From contig NC_045138.2 of assembly GCF_008831285.2 (NCBI RefSeq), positions 30,537,934 to 30,601,933 on the forward strand: DNA of 64,000 nucleotides. The letters are read 5' to 3'. The position numbers and the translations under genes were made by a program. The notes below the pieces were generated by a model, which saw nothing but the letters and a program-made list of their open reading frames with translations, had not been told where the DNA came from and made no database searches. The stretch comes from Nymphaea colorata (Eukaryota > Streptophyta > Magnoliopsida > Nymphaeales > Nymphaeaceae). Below, one piece after another: positions 29,126-40,520 of the stretch. Numbering within the stretch: position 1 is the first letter of the stretch; every line of letters starts with the position of its first letter.

Positions 29126-29750
29126 CGAGGGTAGGGACCGTGAAACCATTGTGCCAGACTAAAATACTCTCATTAAAATAAAAAGAAATTTTTGAAAAGG
29201 GTAAAAGGGATTGTAAAAATTGGAAAAGTCTAAAATACCTATTATTTTATTAAAAAATTCAAAAATTGCCCCACTGGTCGGTTCATAGTTGTTGCGCGCA
29301 CTCAATCACAGCTGGATTATGTCGGATCTAAAGATCCATGTTCTGATCACCTTTGATCCAAGATGTTAAGATCTTAGATCCTTGACTTCTAACAGTGAGA
29401 ATTTGAAATCTTTTTGTTCAAAAATATGCATTGGATAACACCGTTAAAATCCGGATCTCAAGTTAGACCCGTCCCCCCTCACTTGAGAACTGATCTTAAA
29501 TTTACATATAGAAATTTGAATTTTTAAAAATCCTGTTGGCCTCCGCCCTTCATAAACAATACAGTAACACTGTATCCTTCCAGATTTTTAAATATTTTTT
29601 GGAAAATCCAATGGATTGATTTGTGCAGCTAAATGCATATGTTAAGAGATTTTATGAGCTAAAAAATGTTTTAGATTATTAATTTTTAAACCACTCAAAC
29701 ATTTCAATTTTATGCTAATGGGCACCAATTAAAAAATACTCATACTTTTA

Positions 29751-29826
29751 GAGTCTGTTTGGCAATACCAACTAGTTATAATTGTCTCATAAACATGTTT
29801 CAAAAATTAAAACAGATAATAGCTGC

Positions 29827-29876
<50 letters not shown>

Positions 29877-29899
29877 GTTATTATTACCAAACGGGCGTT
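29751..29899. mobile_element. Small hAT-like MITE with an expanded TTA microsatellite core
   Basis: The left end GAGTCTGTTTGGCAATACC is mirrored by the right end, read as AAACGCCCGTTTGGTAATAA on the other strand. This is the same terminal word as the element at 25737. The interior is dominated by about 18 TTA units (29827-29880). Length is about 150 bp with no coding capacity. Confidence 0.62.
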
Positions 29900-30394
29900 T
29901 AGATGTACTAACGCATATAAAAGGTCAAATAATTGAAATAAAAAATAAGAAAAACTTGGAAACTAGTGTCTGCCCACACGTGCCCACACGGAACTCTGCT
30001 ATTAGTTTCAGCCACGTAGTTAGTTTTTGACTATTTTTTACAAGTTCAACCATGCGAATGGATGCAAAAAGTCCAACGAATTTCAAGAAAAAGCTATCAA
30101 AATTAGATGTATGAATTCTATTCTTAAGTCAAGATCAATGGTCTAAGCTTCCTTGCATAAAAAATGTAACGTAAACATCAAATTTCACGATTTCTTATTC
30201 ATGCTTGATATATATATTTAAAAAACTCATTTCTCTATAATTTTTATTTTGTGCTTTTATATAATATATATATATATGATTTGTTTATAAAAGGAATCCA
30301 AAGTCAACCTCTAATTTGAGATCCCAGCCATCAGCCACACCTTTAAAAGGCTCATAATTAATGATGTTAGTCGTCGTTTTCAGTAACAGCTAGC

Positions 30395-30642
30395 GTGAGG
30401 ATGAAGAAGATCCCATCTCCATCAAAGGCCTGCGCATTCACAAATGGAGTCAAACATATCCACCCATTGGATATGGTTCCCAAAGGTGGACAAACAAGTT
30501 TTGAGTCAAAGAAGCAGAGATCTCGCGAGGCTCCCTTTTTAGGATGATGCCTCTGCTCCTGGTTTTTCCCTTGTTCTGATGAACAGAGAGCAGGTGAATC
30601 TATATGCGAGTTTCCCTCTTGGCTCTTACTAGCGTTGTTGGT
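30395..30642. repeat. Dispersed repeat module B, copy 2, abutting the gene fragment
   Basis: It is homologous to 24180-24450 by ordered shared blocks (see that entry). It ends at CTAGCGTTGTTGGTATCTTG, exactly where similarity to the proline-rich gene begins, so the two segments are joined in a chimera. Confidence 0.78.
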
Positions 30643-31690
30643 ATCTTGATTTGAGAGGCGATCGATCGGTGGTCGAAGAAAACTTGGGCATCGATGGAAA
30701 CCCGGTTTTCCGGCGCCGATGGTGGTCGGAAGGGGGAGGAGACACTTTCAGGCGCCCTGCTTCCCGGGAATACTGCCCCCCGTTATCCTTCTCTTTCACT
30801 ACCACCACCATCGCCGCCACCGCTGCCTCCTCGTCCCTTGCTGTTCCCACCCCCATCATGGGCCGGGAAGGTGAAAGGAAGCAGGCAGAGGCGCAGGAAT
30901 TTTTCCGTCGCGTCTTTTCGTTCTTTTTCGCTGCCAACATCATCACCACCGCCGCCGCCGCCCCCACTGCCCCCGCCTCCATCACTCTTGGTGAAGACAA
31001 ATAGGAGTAGACAGAGAACCAAGGGCTCTTCATGCTTGTCCTTTCCTTCGTTCGGCTCCCGTGAGAAGGAAACGAATGAGAGTAAGAAGCGCAGTGCCGT
31101 CGATATCCCAGCCCCTCCCCCGTTGCCGCCGCCTCCTTCCTTCTTGCGCAATTTGTTCTCGAACCTGAAGAAGGAGGTCATGATCCGGCGGCAAAGGGTC
31201 CACTCCGTCACCATTCCTCCACCGCCGCCGCCGCCGCCACCACTGCCCACCTCCTCGTATCCAAGAAAGCGTTCGAAATTCAATTCGTGATTGGTTTTGG
31301 ATTTGATATATAAAATCTGGATCAATAATGTTGAAATATGTAAAACGAAGGTGTGCTTTAGCTTGTTTGGTGAAAAGTTGTGACTATGTTTTTAGATTTA
31401 CAAGTAAGTGTGATGCTTGCTTTGAAAAGGTGTAAACATTTGTAGACAGCAAGCTTTATAGGAAGGTCTGTTCCTACTGTGATAAGATATCGCCATTACT
31501 TTTCTATTCAAATAATATCTACACTTGAGTAACAGAAAGAACGGTTTGTTTATCTTTTTTTTTTCTCATTAATCTTGTTTTTGTAGCTATTGGCAATTTT
31601 TTTTCCTGATGTTCAAAATTCAAACAGAATGGTGGAGCAGAATGCATTGATGCGAGGCAAATATACCAAGAATAAACAAAATCTCTGAAA
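30643..31690 (+). pseudogene. Truncated copy of the proline-rich DUF761 gene
   Basis: From TTGATTTGAGAGGCGATCG this region aligns with 21170 onward of the gene at 20644. Shared coding words are FSGADGGRKGEETLSG (parent FSRADGGRKGEETPSG), the proline runs, KGSS..SFPSFGSR, DIPAPPPLPPPPSF and RRQRVHSVTIPPPPPPP. A net insertion of about 4 bases near 30661 breaks the parental frame. A 198-codon frame (30694-31290) stays open but lacks both membrane segments and the DUF761 C-terminus. The copy is missing the parental stretch between KTAHHYL and the first proline run. After an unrelated gap of about 330 bp, similarity returns at 31629-31680 (GTGGAGCAGAATGC, parent GTAGAGCAGAATAC). Probably a captured or duplicated gene fragment, not a working gene. 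Confidence 0.85.
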
Positions 31691-31789
31691 CTTTCTCTCA
31701 GGCATCAAAAAGCTAATACACTTTTCTTTACTTGTCTGTTGGTTCAAGGACAAGAAGGCCCTACTTTCTGCAATCTACTATGATGTAAC

Positions 31790-31871
31790 TTGTGCTGTTT
31801 TGAGACAAAGTGCTCCTTCCACTTAGAGATTTGTGCTGTTTTGAGACAAAGTGCTTCTTCCATTTAGAGTT
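31790..31871. repeat. Tandem duplication, 41-bp unit
   Basis: TGTGCTGTTTTGAGACAAAG followed by TGCTCCTTCCACTTAGAG is repeated at once with two or three changes. It lies just downstream of the gene fragment. Confidence 0.9.
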
Positions 31872-31954
31872 TTCAATGAGTCAAGTTCGAGTAAGCTCGA
31901 CTCGAGTTTGGCTCGTTTAATAAACAAGTCAAGTTAAGAAATACACCCCTTCAT

Positions 31955-32250
31955 TGAACTCAAACTTTTATACCCAACTGTTCATCTTCATAGGGCCTAC
32001 GGTCCACTTTCAGTGCCTTAGAGGTGCCGCTCCCTATCACATTTCAGCTTCCGTGCCCCGACTATTACGCCAACCTCTTTGGAGACTGTTTCACAAAGAG
32101 TTTATACATTAGAAACTTTTATTAGGAAGAAGATCTTGATAGCACAAGAGCTTAACAGCTTTGGATACCAAAGGGTATGGAAGCCTCCTCCTCTTCTCTC
32201 CTTTCAGGATTTGGGTGGGAGAGATATATTTGTCAACTAGAGCGAGAGAG
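31955..32250. repeat. Dispersed repeat module A', copy 2
   Basis: It matches 27930-28320 in order: GGCCTACGGTCCACTTTCAG, GAGGTGCCGCTCCCTA, ATTACGCCAACCTCTTTGGA, AGGAAGAAGATCTT and GGGTGGGAGAGATATATTTG. The similarity extends over nearly 300 bp with small indels. Confidence 0.82.
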
Positions 32251-32287
32251 TTACCATCTACTAAAAGGGGCCAACAGCTATGACTAA

Positions 32288-32442
32288 TGGCGTAGTCACA
32301 TTCTGTCTACATCAGTCTCTTAAAAAAATTTTATTTATAAATAAAAATCTTAAATATTTATTTTTATATATATAAGTGTCCCACCAAATTTGAGTATTTT
32401 TAAATAAGTGCTCTTCTAGTGAATTTTTCTGCCTCCGCTACA
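32288..32442. repeat. Dispersed repeat module C, copy 3
   Basis: Its left end is GGCGTAGTCACATTC, its middle holds AAGTGTCCCACCAAATTTGA, and it ends GAATTTTTCTGCCTCCGCTA. These match the corresponding parts of 24622-24825, where the middle reads AACCGAATTTGAATTTGAG and AAGTGTCCCTCCAACGAA. Confidence 0.72.
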
Positions 32443-32495
32443 GGCTAAGACCCACTGTCCAAAAAAGAAAGACCATGGGTCCATGACCCACTGTC

Positions 32496-32584
32496 CCGAA
32501 AAGAAAACCAAGTCCTTTCTTTTTCCCATGCCTTTTAGTTCGAAAAGAAAACCAAGTCCTTTCTTTTTTCGGTGCCTTTTAGTC
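32496..32584. repeat. Tandem duplication, unit about 44 bp
   Basis: CGAAAAGAAAACCAAGTCCT, then TTCTTTTTCCCATGCCTTTT, occurs twice in a row with minor differences. A more diverged partial unit precedes it at about 32455. Confidence 0.85.
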
Positions 32585-35110
32585 CATTGGAATGTGGACA
32601 TAGCACTGGTTGCATGATTGCATCGTTAACTAAATAATGCAGCCCACCCTTATAAGGCCCAGGACCTAGTGCCCACTAAAGAAAACAAGAACTTTTCTTC
32701 CTTTTTAAATGAAAAAAACAAATTAATGATATATGTACATACATGCACATTTCCTTGCAAATAAATTATATGTCCGTTGAGCAATTTGATTAATGATTTA
32801 TAAAGAATATTGAGCAAAACCTTTTCAATGAGAAAAAAAAAATGACCATTATAGTACGTTTGATAAAGAAATAGTTTTGCACCTAACTGTATATAATATC
32901 CATGTAATCAATTTATCGGAGAAGCACAGGAGCAACTGGGATTTCCTATCCATGAGATTGTCAAAATGATATTACAGAGTTGTTGAACATATATTACTTA
33001 CTACAAAATGCACATGAACAAGAAAAAACAGAGACACACATATTTGAGTGCTGTTTTGCATTAAAAATTTTATTTTTGTTGTTCAAATTTTAAGATAAAG
33101 TTTTCCCAAGGGGCCCCAAACCCCATAGCCAGTCCTTTCGCCTTTCATATCGGCATCCATGTGACACACAGTATTTCAGTACGGATCAGGTCATGTGAGC
33201 CTACCCGATCCGATCAGTCTAGCGCAGCAGCCTTTTGGGAGGCGCCGTCAGTCACGCTTCCCCCACCTTCTGTCCAAATCACTAAAAAACGGGTCGGATT
33301 AATTCCACTCTATATAACCTATTTATGATCCAATTGACCAAATTTACATCCAAATTTCAATATTTAAATTTTAATTTTACTAATAGTTGAAGGGGAAAGA
33401 CTAACTTTCGTCGTGAATCATAAATATCAGAAATTTTTTTACGAAAAAACAAAAGCAACGGTACACCAAAATAAGTTTCCCTAGTAACAAGTTTTGTTTT
33501 TATATTACTACAAACATTTGAGATTTATTTGTCTTCGCATCAAACACGTAATCCTCCCTTAGTTTTAACAGGTTGAGCTTGTAAGAGATTAATAATCTTA
33601 GGCTTCTTCTCCCCTAATGAGTTTGGTTAATACTTTCTCAAGGACAAGGCTCCTTTAATAATTTAGGACAGCTATACATCCGATATTGCACATAATTGAC
33701 TGGTATAACTTTTGCGGTATATCAAAAAATATGATTGCGAACAATTTTTAGTGACACAAAATAAAAAAATAACTACATAGCTATAGAGGTAGTTGGCTGA
33801 TTCCAATTCTTCAGATATATCTATACATTTATACACATATACAAATAAACATTAAATTCTGAAATATTAAGTTTTGAGACCATTTCATGTTTGATGAAAT
33901 GTTCAACAATGACCATTTAATGACAGGAAAATTAGATTTTGAAGTTAGGCCATGATCATATAACTATGTTCTATCATAGCTATGAGGGCAGAAATAAACT
34001 GGCAATGAAAACCAAAAAAGCAGTGTAGCCTGAATTTGGATATCAAGCAGTGTTTTTTAAAGAGGAATAAATAGTTTGAACAATGCTTCAAGTTTTTTAT
34101 AGAAATCGTTGTTTTTGGTGTGTCACCTGAGGCTGAGTTTCCCAAACATATTAATAAAAAGTCCAATTTTTAATAAAATATTATTTTTACAGAACGCCTT
34201 TTTAAGGTGTCATCTAAATAAGTCCTAACAAAAAATATATATATAATTGAAAAATGAGGTGAATGGTTTAGAGTTTGGAGATATAAGTACGACGAAGAGT
34301 AATGGTATAAAATTTCAAAAAAAGAAGAAAAGTACCGAAAAGGGAGCATACTTTTTGGTAAATGGTTTGCGTGCCCTCGAGGAGCCAAATGTTCTGAAAA
34401 AAAAAAAAAACCTTACAGGGAAAAAGAAAGTGGAGCAGGAAAGGTCGAATGCTTTTGGGGCTCCACAGACCCACCAGGTTGGCTGGCCTTCGATCGTATC
34501 GCTTTCTCCCTTTTTTAGTTAGCGTTCTTTGAGAAACTCAAATCATTCAACCAACCAATGGAAACTCGAAATCTCAGCCCTCTTATTGTCCTTCACACTT
34601 CATAGACCTCATTCTGTACATTTCAATTTTTGTTTGGTTGGTCTTGAATCCTTTTTGTAATGTTGGTTGGTTCTGTCATAATCGATTATTAATACCAAAG
34701 TTTCCAGATTGATTCTGTTCTCGTTCCTGCGTTGAGATATTGGGTCGTATCAAATTTTTGGTTTCAGAGCCAAAGGGACGTCTCTAGAGGGAGGATTGTT
34801 CTTTTTGACGAATATTTGTTGTTGGTATTGATTCTCAGAGCAACCTTTTCCCCTCATCTAGTTTCCTTCTTTATGAATTATTTGCTTTTCGGGTGGAGTG
34901 CGGTCATTCACTTGTTCTGATTTCTGTATCTTGGTACGGGGACAGTCTGTTGGTGGTGAAGATTTCTAATGCTGATGCAGTGGATTTATTCGATTTCAGC
35001 AAATGGGTATCCCTAAAAAAGTCAGATTATTTTTTGATTGTTTCAGAACGTGCTTACGATCGATCGTAGGAGCGGCATCGGCCACGGCAGCGGGTTCGCG
35101 GTCGCCAGAG
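32585..35110. other. Intergenic region and 5' flank of the thioesterase gene
   Basis: AT-rich DNA with no supported gene to about 34400. From about 34500 composition changes to that of a promoter and leader. A possible splice acceptor (TTGATTGTTTCAG, ending 35046) precedes the start codon at 35111, which would suggest a 5'-untranslated intron. An in-frame ATG at 35003 lies upstream of that acceptor and is therefore not preferred. Confidence 0.5.
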
Positions 35111-38100
35111 ATGAGCTTCGGAAGCACTTCTTTGGGTTCTGGTCGCTCAAATGCATCCTTTCCTTTGCTGAACTCACCATTTTTTTGCTTTTATCTTTTT
35201 TTGATGGTGGAGTAGGTTTTAATGGACGAGATTGTGGATGTAGGAAGTAGAAGTGCAAGGACCTTTGAGTTTGGGAGGACTCATGTCGTTAGGCCCAAAG
35301 GTAAACATCAGGCAACCATCGTCTGGCTTCATGGTCTTGGTGACAATGGCTTAAGGTACTGTTTCACGGCACTTGGTTTCCCATCTTTTCTACTCCTTTC
35401 ATCATTGGCTGGCCGCTGGTACCGAATCTCTTGTTTTTCTTCTCTTTTTTCTGCGTTACATCCAGAGTTTAGGATGGTTCAATCATTCAATTGTGTTTTA
35501 TGGTCTTTTGTTATTCGAGTTGCATTTTCAGCTTTTAGTCTCTTGCTTATTGAGGGCACCAGCAAAATTCTGGAGTTTCTATCAAATTTTCTGCTAAAAA
35601 TTACGACAGTAAAACACCCGATTCGTTCCTGAGATGTCTAAAGTCCAATGTTATCCGTATCGTGTATCGTACGATACGTATCGTATAGTCCTCCCTCTCT
35701 CTCTTCTTGTATTTAAAGACTCCAATAGACGTAGGAGAGAGAGATTTTGCCCATTTTCATCAAAAATAACCAAGGATTCATCAATTGGGGAAATATTATC
35801 GTTGAATCATGAAAGATGATAACTATATGTTTTGAACTTATAAAATTGTGATGTAATCTAAGTCCTAAAACTCCAAGTCCTAAGACTCTAAGTCCTAAGA
35901 TTCTATAAAATTTTCAAGTTTAAAATTGTGATGGATGCTTATATGTTATTCTTGAAGATTTGATTTCTTATTTTTGAATGTGTCGCTGATACACATGAAT
36001 GTTCCTTATGTATGATGATCTTTTTTATATTTGAATACATTTTTCCTGATTTCTGATTTTTTGTTCATTTTTTTCAGATATTTAATGATTTTTCTCTATT
36101 TTTTCTGATTTTTAAATATTTTTTAAAATTTAAAAATTAATTTTACGATACTTGCGATACGTTACGATATGGCGTATAGGTCGGCCCGACCGATACGCGA
36201 TACGCTATGCCTTTTATAACATTGGTCTAAACTGCTGTTAGGAGTGGCCAAAAATTTTGCAAAAGCAATACCGAGGTGAAATATTGTACATCTTTCTATT
36301 GAATTATAGTAATAGATAGGATTTGCATAACAAAATGCTATACTGGAGAAGCTTTATTTGAATGAAAGGTTGGAAATCATTCAAAATTTTCTAGTCCTTG
36401 GCATTCCTGCCCTACAAAACCTTTTGGATCTAGGTTTGGAAACCGCCCACTCTTGTGCCGAAGCTCATCCATGTATCTGTTTGTCCTTGGGCTTTAATGA
36501 GATCTTGGTGAGCAACACCCTGTCTTTTGCTAAGTTATAGTCGTTCAATTTTCTTTTGTTCTTGCAAAAGAAATTGTTTTCGAATATCCACTTCCGTTTG
36601 TACTTGTAAATATAGTGATTAGACTTAATCATATGATACCCTAGCCTTTTATGTAATAATCTTGATCTTGAGGAACTTTGTATCTGCTTATCCAGTTTTA
36701 TCTTTGTCCTATTTGACCGTCTGTTTGTACACTGTATGCAATATCTCTCTTGTTAATTCACTCCTTTTTCCTTTTGGTTTATTCATTGTTGGGTGACAAT
36801 TGACAAACCATCTATAATTTGCTTTTTTACTTCTATGGTTCCAATAATTGGACTAGAGGTTTTTCCTAATATGCTAATCATAGTTTTATTTTCCACCCAA
36901 TCTTTTCTTGTTTTTCACTTCCACATTTGTCTGTTTTGGACGTGAACATAATCCTAGAACCTTGTCAGATTAATCTGTTGCACCATTCATGCAACGTGGC
37001 AGTAGAATCTTCAGGTTATTTTGCAATTTTTTGTTTTGAAGAGCATATTATTAACAGATTTTTTCTGTAACTGGCATAAATTGCTAATTGTGCATGAATT
37101 TTTTTCCAAATTTGTGTAATTAAGTAATTCTTTAATTGTCCATGCTCGTTTGGAACATTTCCTTTCTGGTAGCAGCTTTGCATGACTGCTGTTTTCTTGC
37201 ATCACCAATTTTCTCTTCACTTACACAATGCAAATTTGCTGTGTATTTACTTATGCAGTTGGTCCCAGCTGTTGGAAACTCTACCTCTTCCTAATGTAAG
37301 TAATGGCTATTCATCTGCATGTGTCATAACTAGCATGAGAAATGTCTTCCGGCATGATATCTAACATCTAACTCATACGTGGGAAAATAATTAATGTATG
37401 TTGACTTTTTATTTCTTTGCAATGGTCAAGATCAAGTGGATTTGCCCAACAGCGCCCACCAGACCAGTAGCCATATTTGGTGGATTTCCATGTACTGCAT
37501 GTGAGTTTCCTTGCCATAACAAGTTTGTGATTAATTTATTCTACTGGGAGCATTCTAACGTGTGCTCCATAAGTGCCTGCATTTTCTAAAGTACCTGCTG
37601 CTAACAGGGTTTGATGTTGGAGATCTTTCTGAGGAAGGTCCTGCTGATGTGGAAGGTTTAGATGCTTCAGCTGCACATGTTGCAAATTTGTTGTCAACTG
37701 AACCTGCTGATAGTATGTCCGTTAGAAATTATGTTCCACAATCTTTCTTGCTGATCCTGTATACCTTCTGAGAAAACTTACCCGCTGATATTCAAATTAC
37801 ATATGAGTCAGACATTTAGAATATTATGATAATTAATTTTCCACAATTTTAGCGAAAGCATATCTTTGTAATACTAATTTTAGTTTTTATTGCTTTCCCA
37901 GTTAAACTTGGGGTTGGAGGCTTCAGTATGGGTGCCGCTACTGCATTGTATTCAGCAAGTTGCTGTGCTCATGGAAAATATGGAAATGGAAATCCTTATA
38001 CTGTCAACATTAGTGCTGCTGTTGGTCTAAGTGGCTGGCTTCCATGTGCAAAGTCGGTCATCTCTGTTTCTTCTTTCTGTATACAATATTTTGTTCTTTT

Positions 38101-40520
38101 TTCCGCATTTAGAAGCTATTGTCTAACAAATGTCAATCAAGCTGTGTATCTTTGCTTGCAGCTGTCCTTTATTTGTTCAATGTTGTACTGCAGGAGCTTG
38201 AAAGACAAAATTGGTGAGTCAGAAGAAGCTGCAAGACGTGCAGCATCCTTACCTCTTCTACTCTTGCATGGCAAAGGTACTTATTTTGTTTCTTTCTTGA
38301 TTTTATATATTCTTGTGTGCAGATAAAACACATCTAAAGTTATTTTGCTTTTCAGTTTTCATCCATCTTATGTACTGATGGGTCTTATATTACTTATTTT
38401 TCTCCTCTTCACTTGCATGTCAATTGAAAGGGTACTTGCTTCTGTTGTATCCTTATCAGCTCTGTGCTTTCTTGCTTACACAAAGACAAAGTTCACACCT
38501 AAAAGTTATTTTCCTTTCATCCTATGAGAGAAGGAGTTCTTCTATTCTTGTTAGTCTAGAAATATGTTGCGTTGGTAAAATGCTGGGACATTCAGTTTCT
38601 CAGGCTGTCTTGTATTTCAATTTTTTGCCCTTACTCAAACATATGCAGCCAGATGATATAGTTGGCTGGATTGAAGCAACTCAGGCAAATCTCACCACTT
38701 TTGGGTTCTAAAAAATAGCTTAAACAGTTGCAGACTACATGACACGGGCACGTGTAATTTGCCCAGGTACCTGTGTCGGTACGTGGGTACGGCGACAGGG
38801 GTATGTGGGTACGCTGCATTTTAAAACATTTATAATTATATTTTCAAACTTCATTTTTTATCTAATTTTGATTTTCCCTTCTTTTATATTTCCCTTCCAC
38901 TAAGATTCTATATTTTCCTCCCATTTTTCTTATGATAAACAATGTTTTGTTTGTGTTTTGTTTGAGACTTTCTTATGAGATTATAAGTGTGAACTATTAA
39001 TGCTTTTTTTTCATTTGATCATTTTTTAAAATGTAAAATTTGTTGTACCTGCGTACTCATAATTTTCAAAATTGTCATGTCCGAACCTATGCCGCTGTAC
39101 CTGCACCCATGTGACATAGGTTACAGAGCAACTGATTCAAAGGGTGCATACTCAAACTCAACTATCAGAGAGCTAATAGATGTCTGAAGTTGCATGTAGA
39201 AGCTACTGAAGATACTCACAGTTACGAGGCCCTCAAAATTTTTCATGGTTATACTGTTTAGTAAAAAGAAGAAGCAAGAAAACCAGTCTGTTTATCATCC
39301 TTTTCTCTTTTGTGAGAATTGATCATGAATGCTACTTGAATTCATCCTTTCTCACATGCTGCTCTGTGTTTATGGTTCTCATTTATGGAACTCCCTTTTC
39401 TCTATTTTCATGGACAACTGCTCCACTTGTTTTTCTTTTTCTTGAATTTTCCACCTATGATGGAAATGATGTCTAGAAAAATCAATGTTAATGATAATTC
39501 AGATTAATGCAGGTTCTAGCCAGTTCTGTAAAAATTCGGAAGTTGAATCATGTCACCCAGGCTTCCAGTTCAGCAATTCAGCTGAACTGGTATCGGGGAA
39601 AAATATTATTATATTTATTTTAAAAATAAAGAGAAACAATACTTTTAGAACTAAAATAAGTAAAACTTTACAACACTTGGGTGTAGCCACTTGCATATTC
39701 TGTTGGCAAATAGAAAATGTACGTACAAGAGTTTGTGCACATCAACATTAATCACATGGAAGGTAGACACAATTGATCTGTTAACAGGATGGTGGATGGC
39801 TTTGTTAGTCAGGCTGCCATTATATCTAATAAGTATTTTCTGCCAAATTCTACACATTTTCATGGCTGAAAAAGGAAAAGATATGGGGATTGAGTACTGA
39901 GGGTAAAGATGAAGCTGGATAGAGCAAGGTTGTGAGTTTTTTCACTTGGCTGTTTAGAATCCAATCTGAATCTGTGCCCCATGCATTCTGATTTTTGGAA
40001 CTCTAGCCATGTGCCTACATATTTGAGATTGGTTCCCCCGTCATCTTCCATTACCATGTTCCTGCACACATGCAATGCTCATTGTCGAACTTGTATCATG
40101 ATTAGCATCTTTGAAATTGGAATTCTAATCAATATCTCCTTCAAACTGTGCATCTTCTCGTCCTAGATCTGCATGCAGGACAACATCTCAACTGCTAATG
40201 CAAAATATAATTGTGGAACTAGGAAATATGTTACATAAAGCCTTTCCTTTTTGTTTCAGGTGATGATGTTGTTCGCTACAAGTTTGGAGAGAAATCTGCA
40301 GAGGTTTTAACCTCTTCAGGGTTTCGCAACATGACATTTAAATCATACAATGGGTATCTGATCCTTTACATGTTTCATTATTGCCAGTTTTAACTTGAAA
40401 CTTCCAGGTTTATGGTTGCAATTTGTCATGTGCAGTCTAGGTCACTACACAGTACCTGAAGAGATGGATGATTTCTGCAAATGGATCGTGGCGTCTCTGG
40501 GGCTTGAGACTTCACGCTGA
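35111..40520 (+). CDS. Acyl-protein thioesterase / carboxylesterase (APT1/2-like, SOBER1-related)
   Basis: Nine exons: 35111-35135, 35244-35355, 37259-37295, 37431-37500, 37608-37712, 37902-38052, 38194-38276, 40260-40353, 40436-40520. All junctions are GT-AG and in phase, giving 253 aa, typical for the plant family. The protein starts MSFGSTSLGSRSARTFEFGR. The alpha/beta-hydrolase core shows WLHGLGDNG, PTAPTRPVAIFGG and the nucleophile elbow GGFSMG with Ser125. It also shows the LSGWLP strand, the acid in GKGDDVV (Asp196 by alignment to APT1) and the histidine in GLGHYTVPEEMDD (His229). The family hydrolyses acyl thioesters or carboxyl esters, including protein depalmitoylation or deacetylation in the SOBER1 branch; the exact substrate here is not determined. 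Intron 2 (1.9 kb) carries a MITE, and intron 7 (2.0 kb) carries another. Confidence 0.95.
35645..36225. mobile_element. hAT-like MITE in intron 2 of the thioesterase gene, 581 bp
   Basis: The element starts CCAATGTTAT and ends ATAACATTGG, a perfect 10-base inverted terminus. Both ends then carry clustered GTATCG/CGATAC words as imperfect subterminal inverted repeats. The flanks are TCTAAAGT (35637-35644) and TCTAAACT (36226-36233), an 8-bp target-site duplication with one mismatch, typical of hAT elements. The interior is AT-rich and non-coding and includes three tandem AAGTCCTAA(A/G)(A/G)CT units near 35860-35905. It lies well away from both splice sites. Confidence 0.86.
38736..39120. mobile_element. 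MITE in intron 7 of the thioesterase gene (GGTACG family)
   Basis: The left side reads CATGACACGGGCACG, then GGTACGTGGGTACGGCGACA. The right side, on the other strand, reads TATGTCACATGGGTGCAGGT, then GCGTACGCAGGTAC-like words. The inverted ends and AT-rich middle suggest a non-autonomous DNA transposon of about 385 bp. A related copy sits in a POLA intron at 45352-45714. Possible diverged duplication: TTGCAGAC left, TTACAGAG right. Confidence 0.65.

Noticed and set aside
30783-31325. 180-codon minus-strand polyglycine frame
   Set aside because: Same mirror effect over the truncated proline-rich copy.
35003-35110. N-terminal extension of the thioesterase from an upstream in-frame ATG
   Set aside because: A good splice acceptor (TTGATTGTTTCAG) lies between that ATG and the family start; family members begin at MSFG or MSYS-like sequence.
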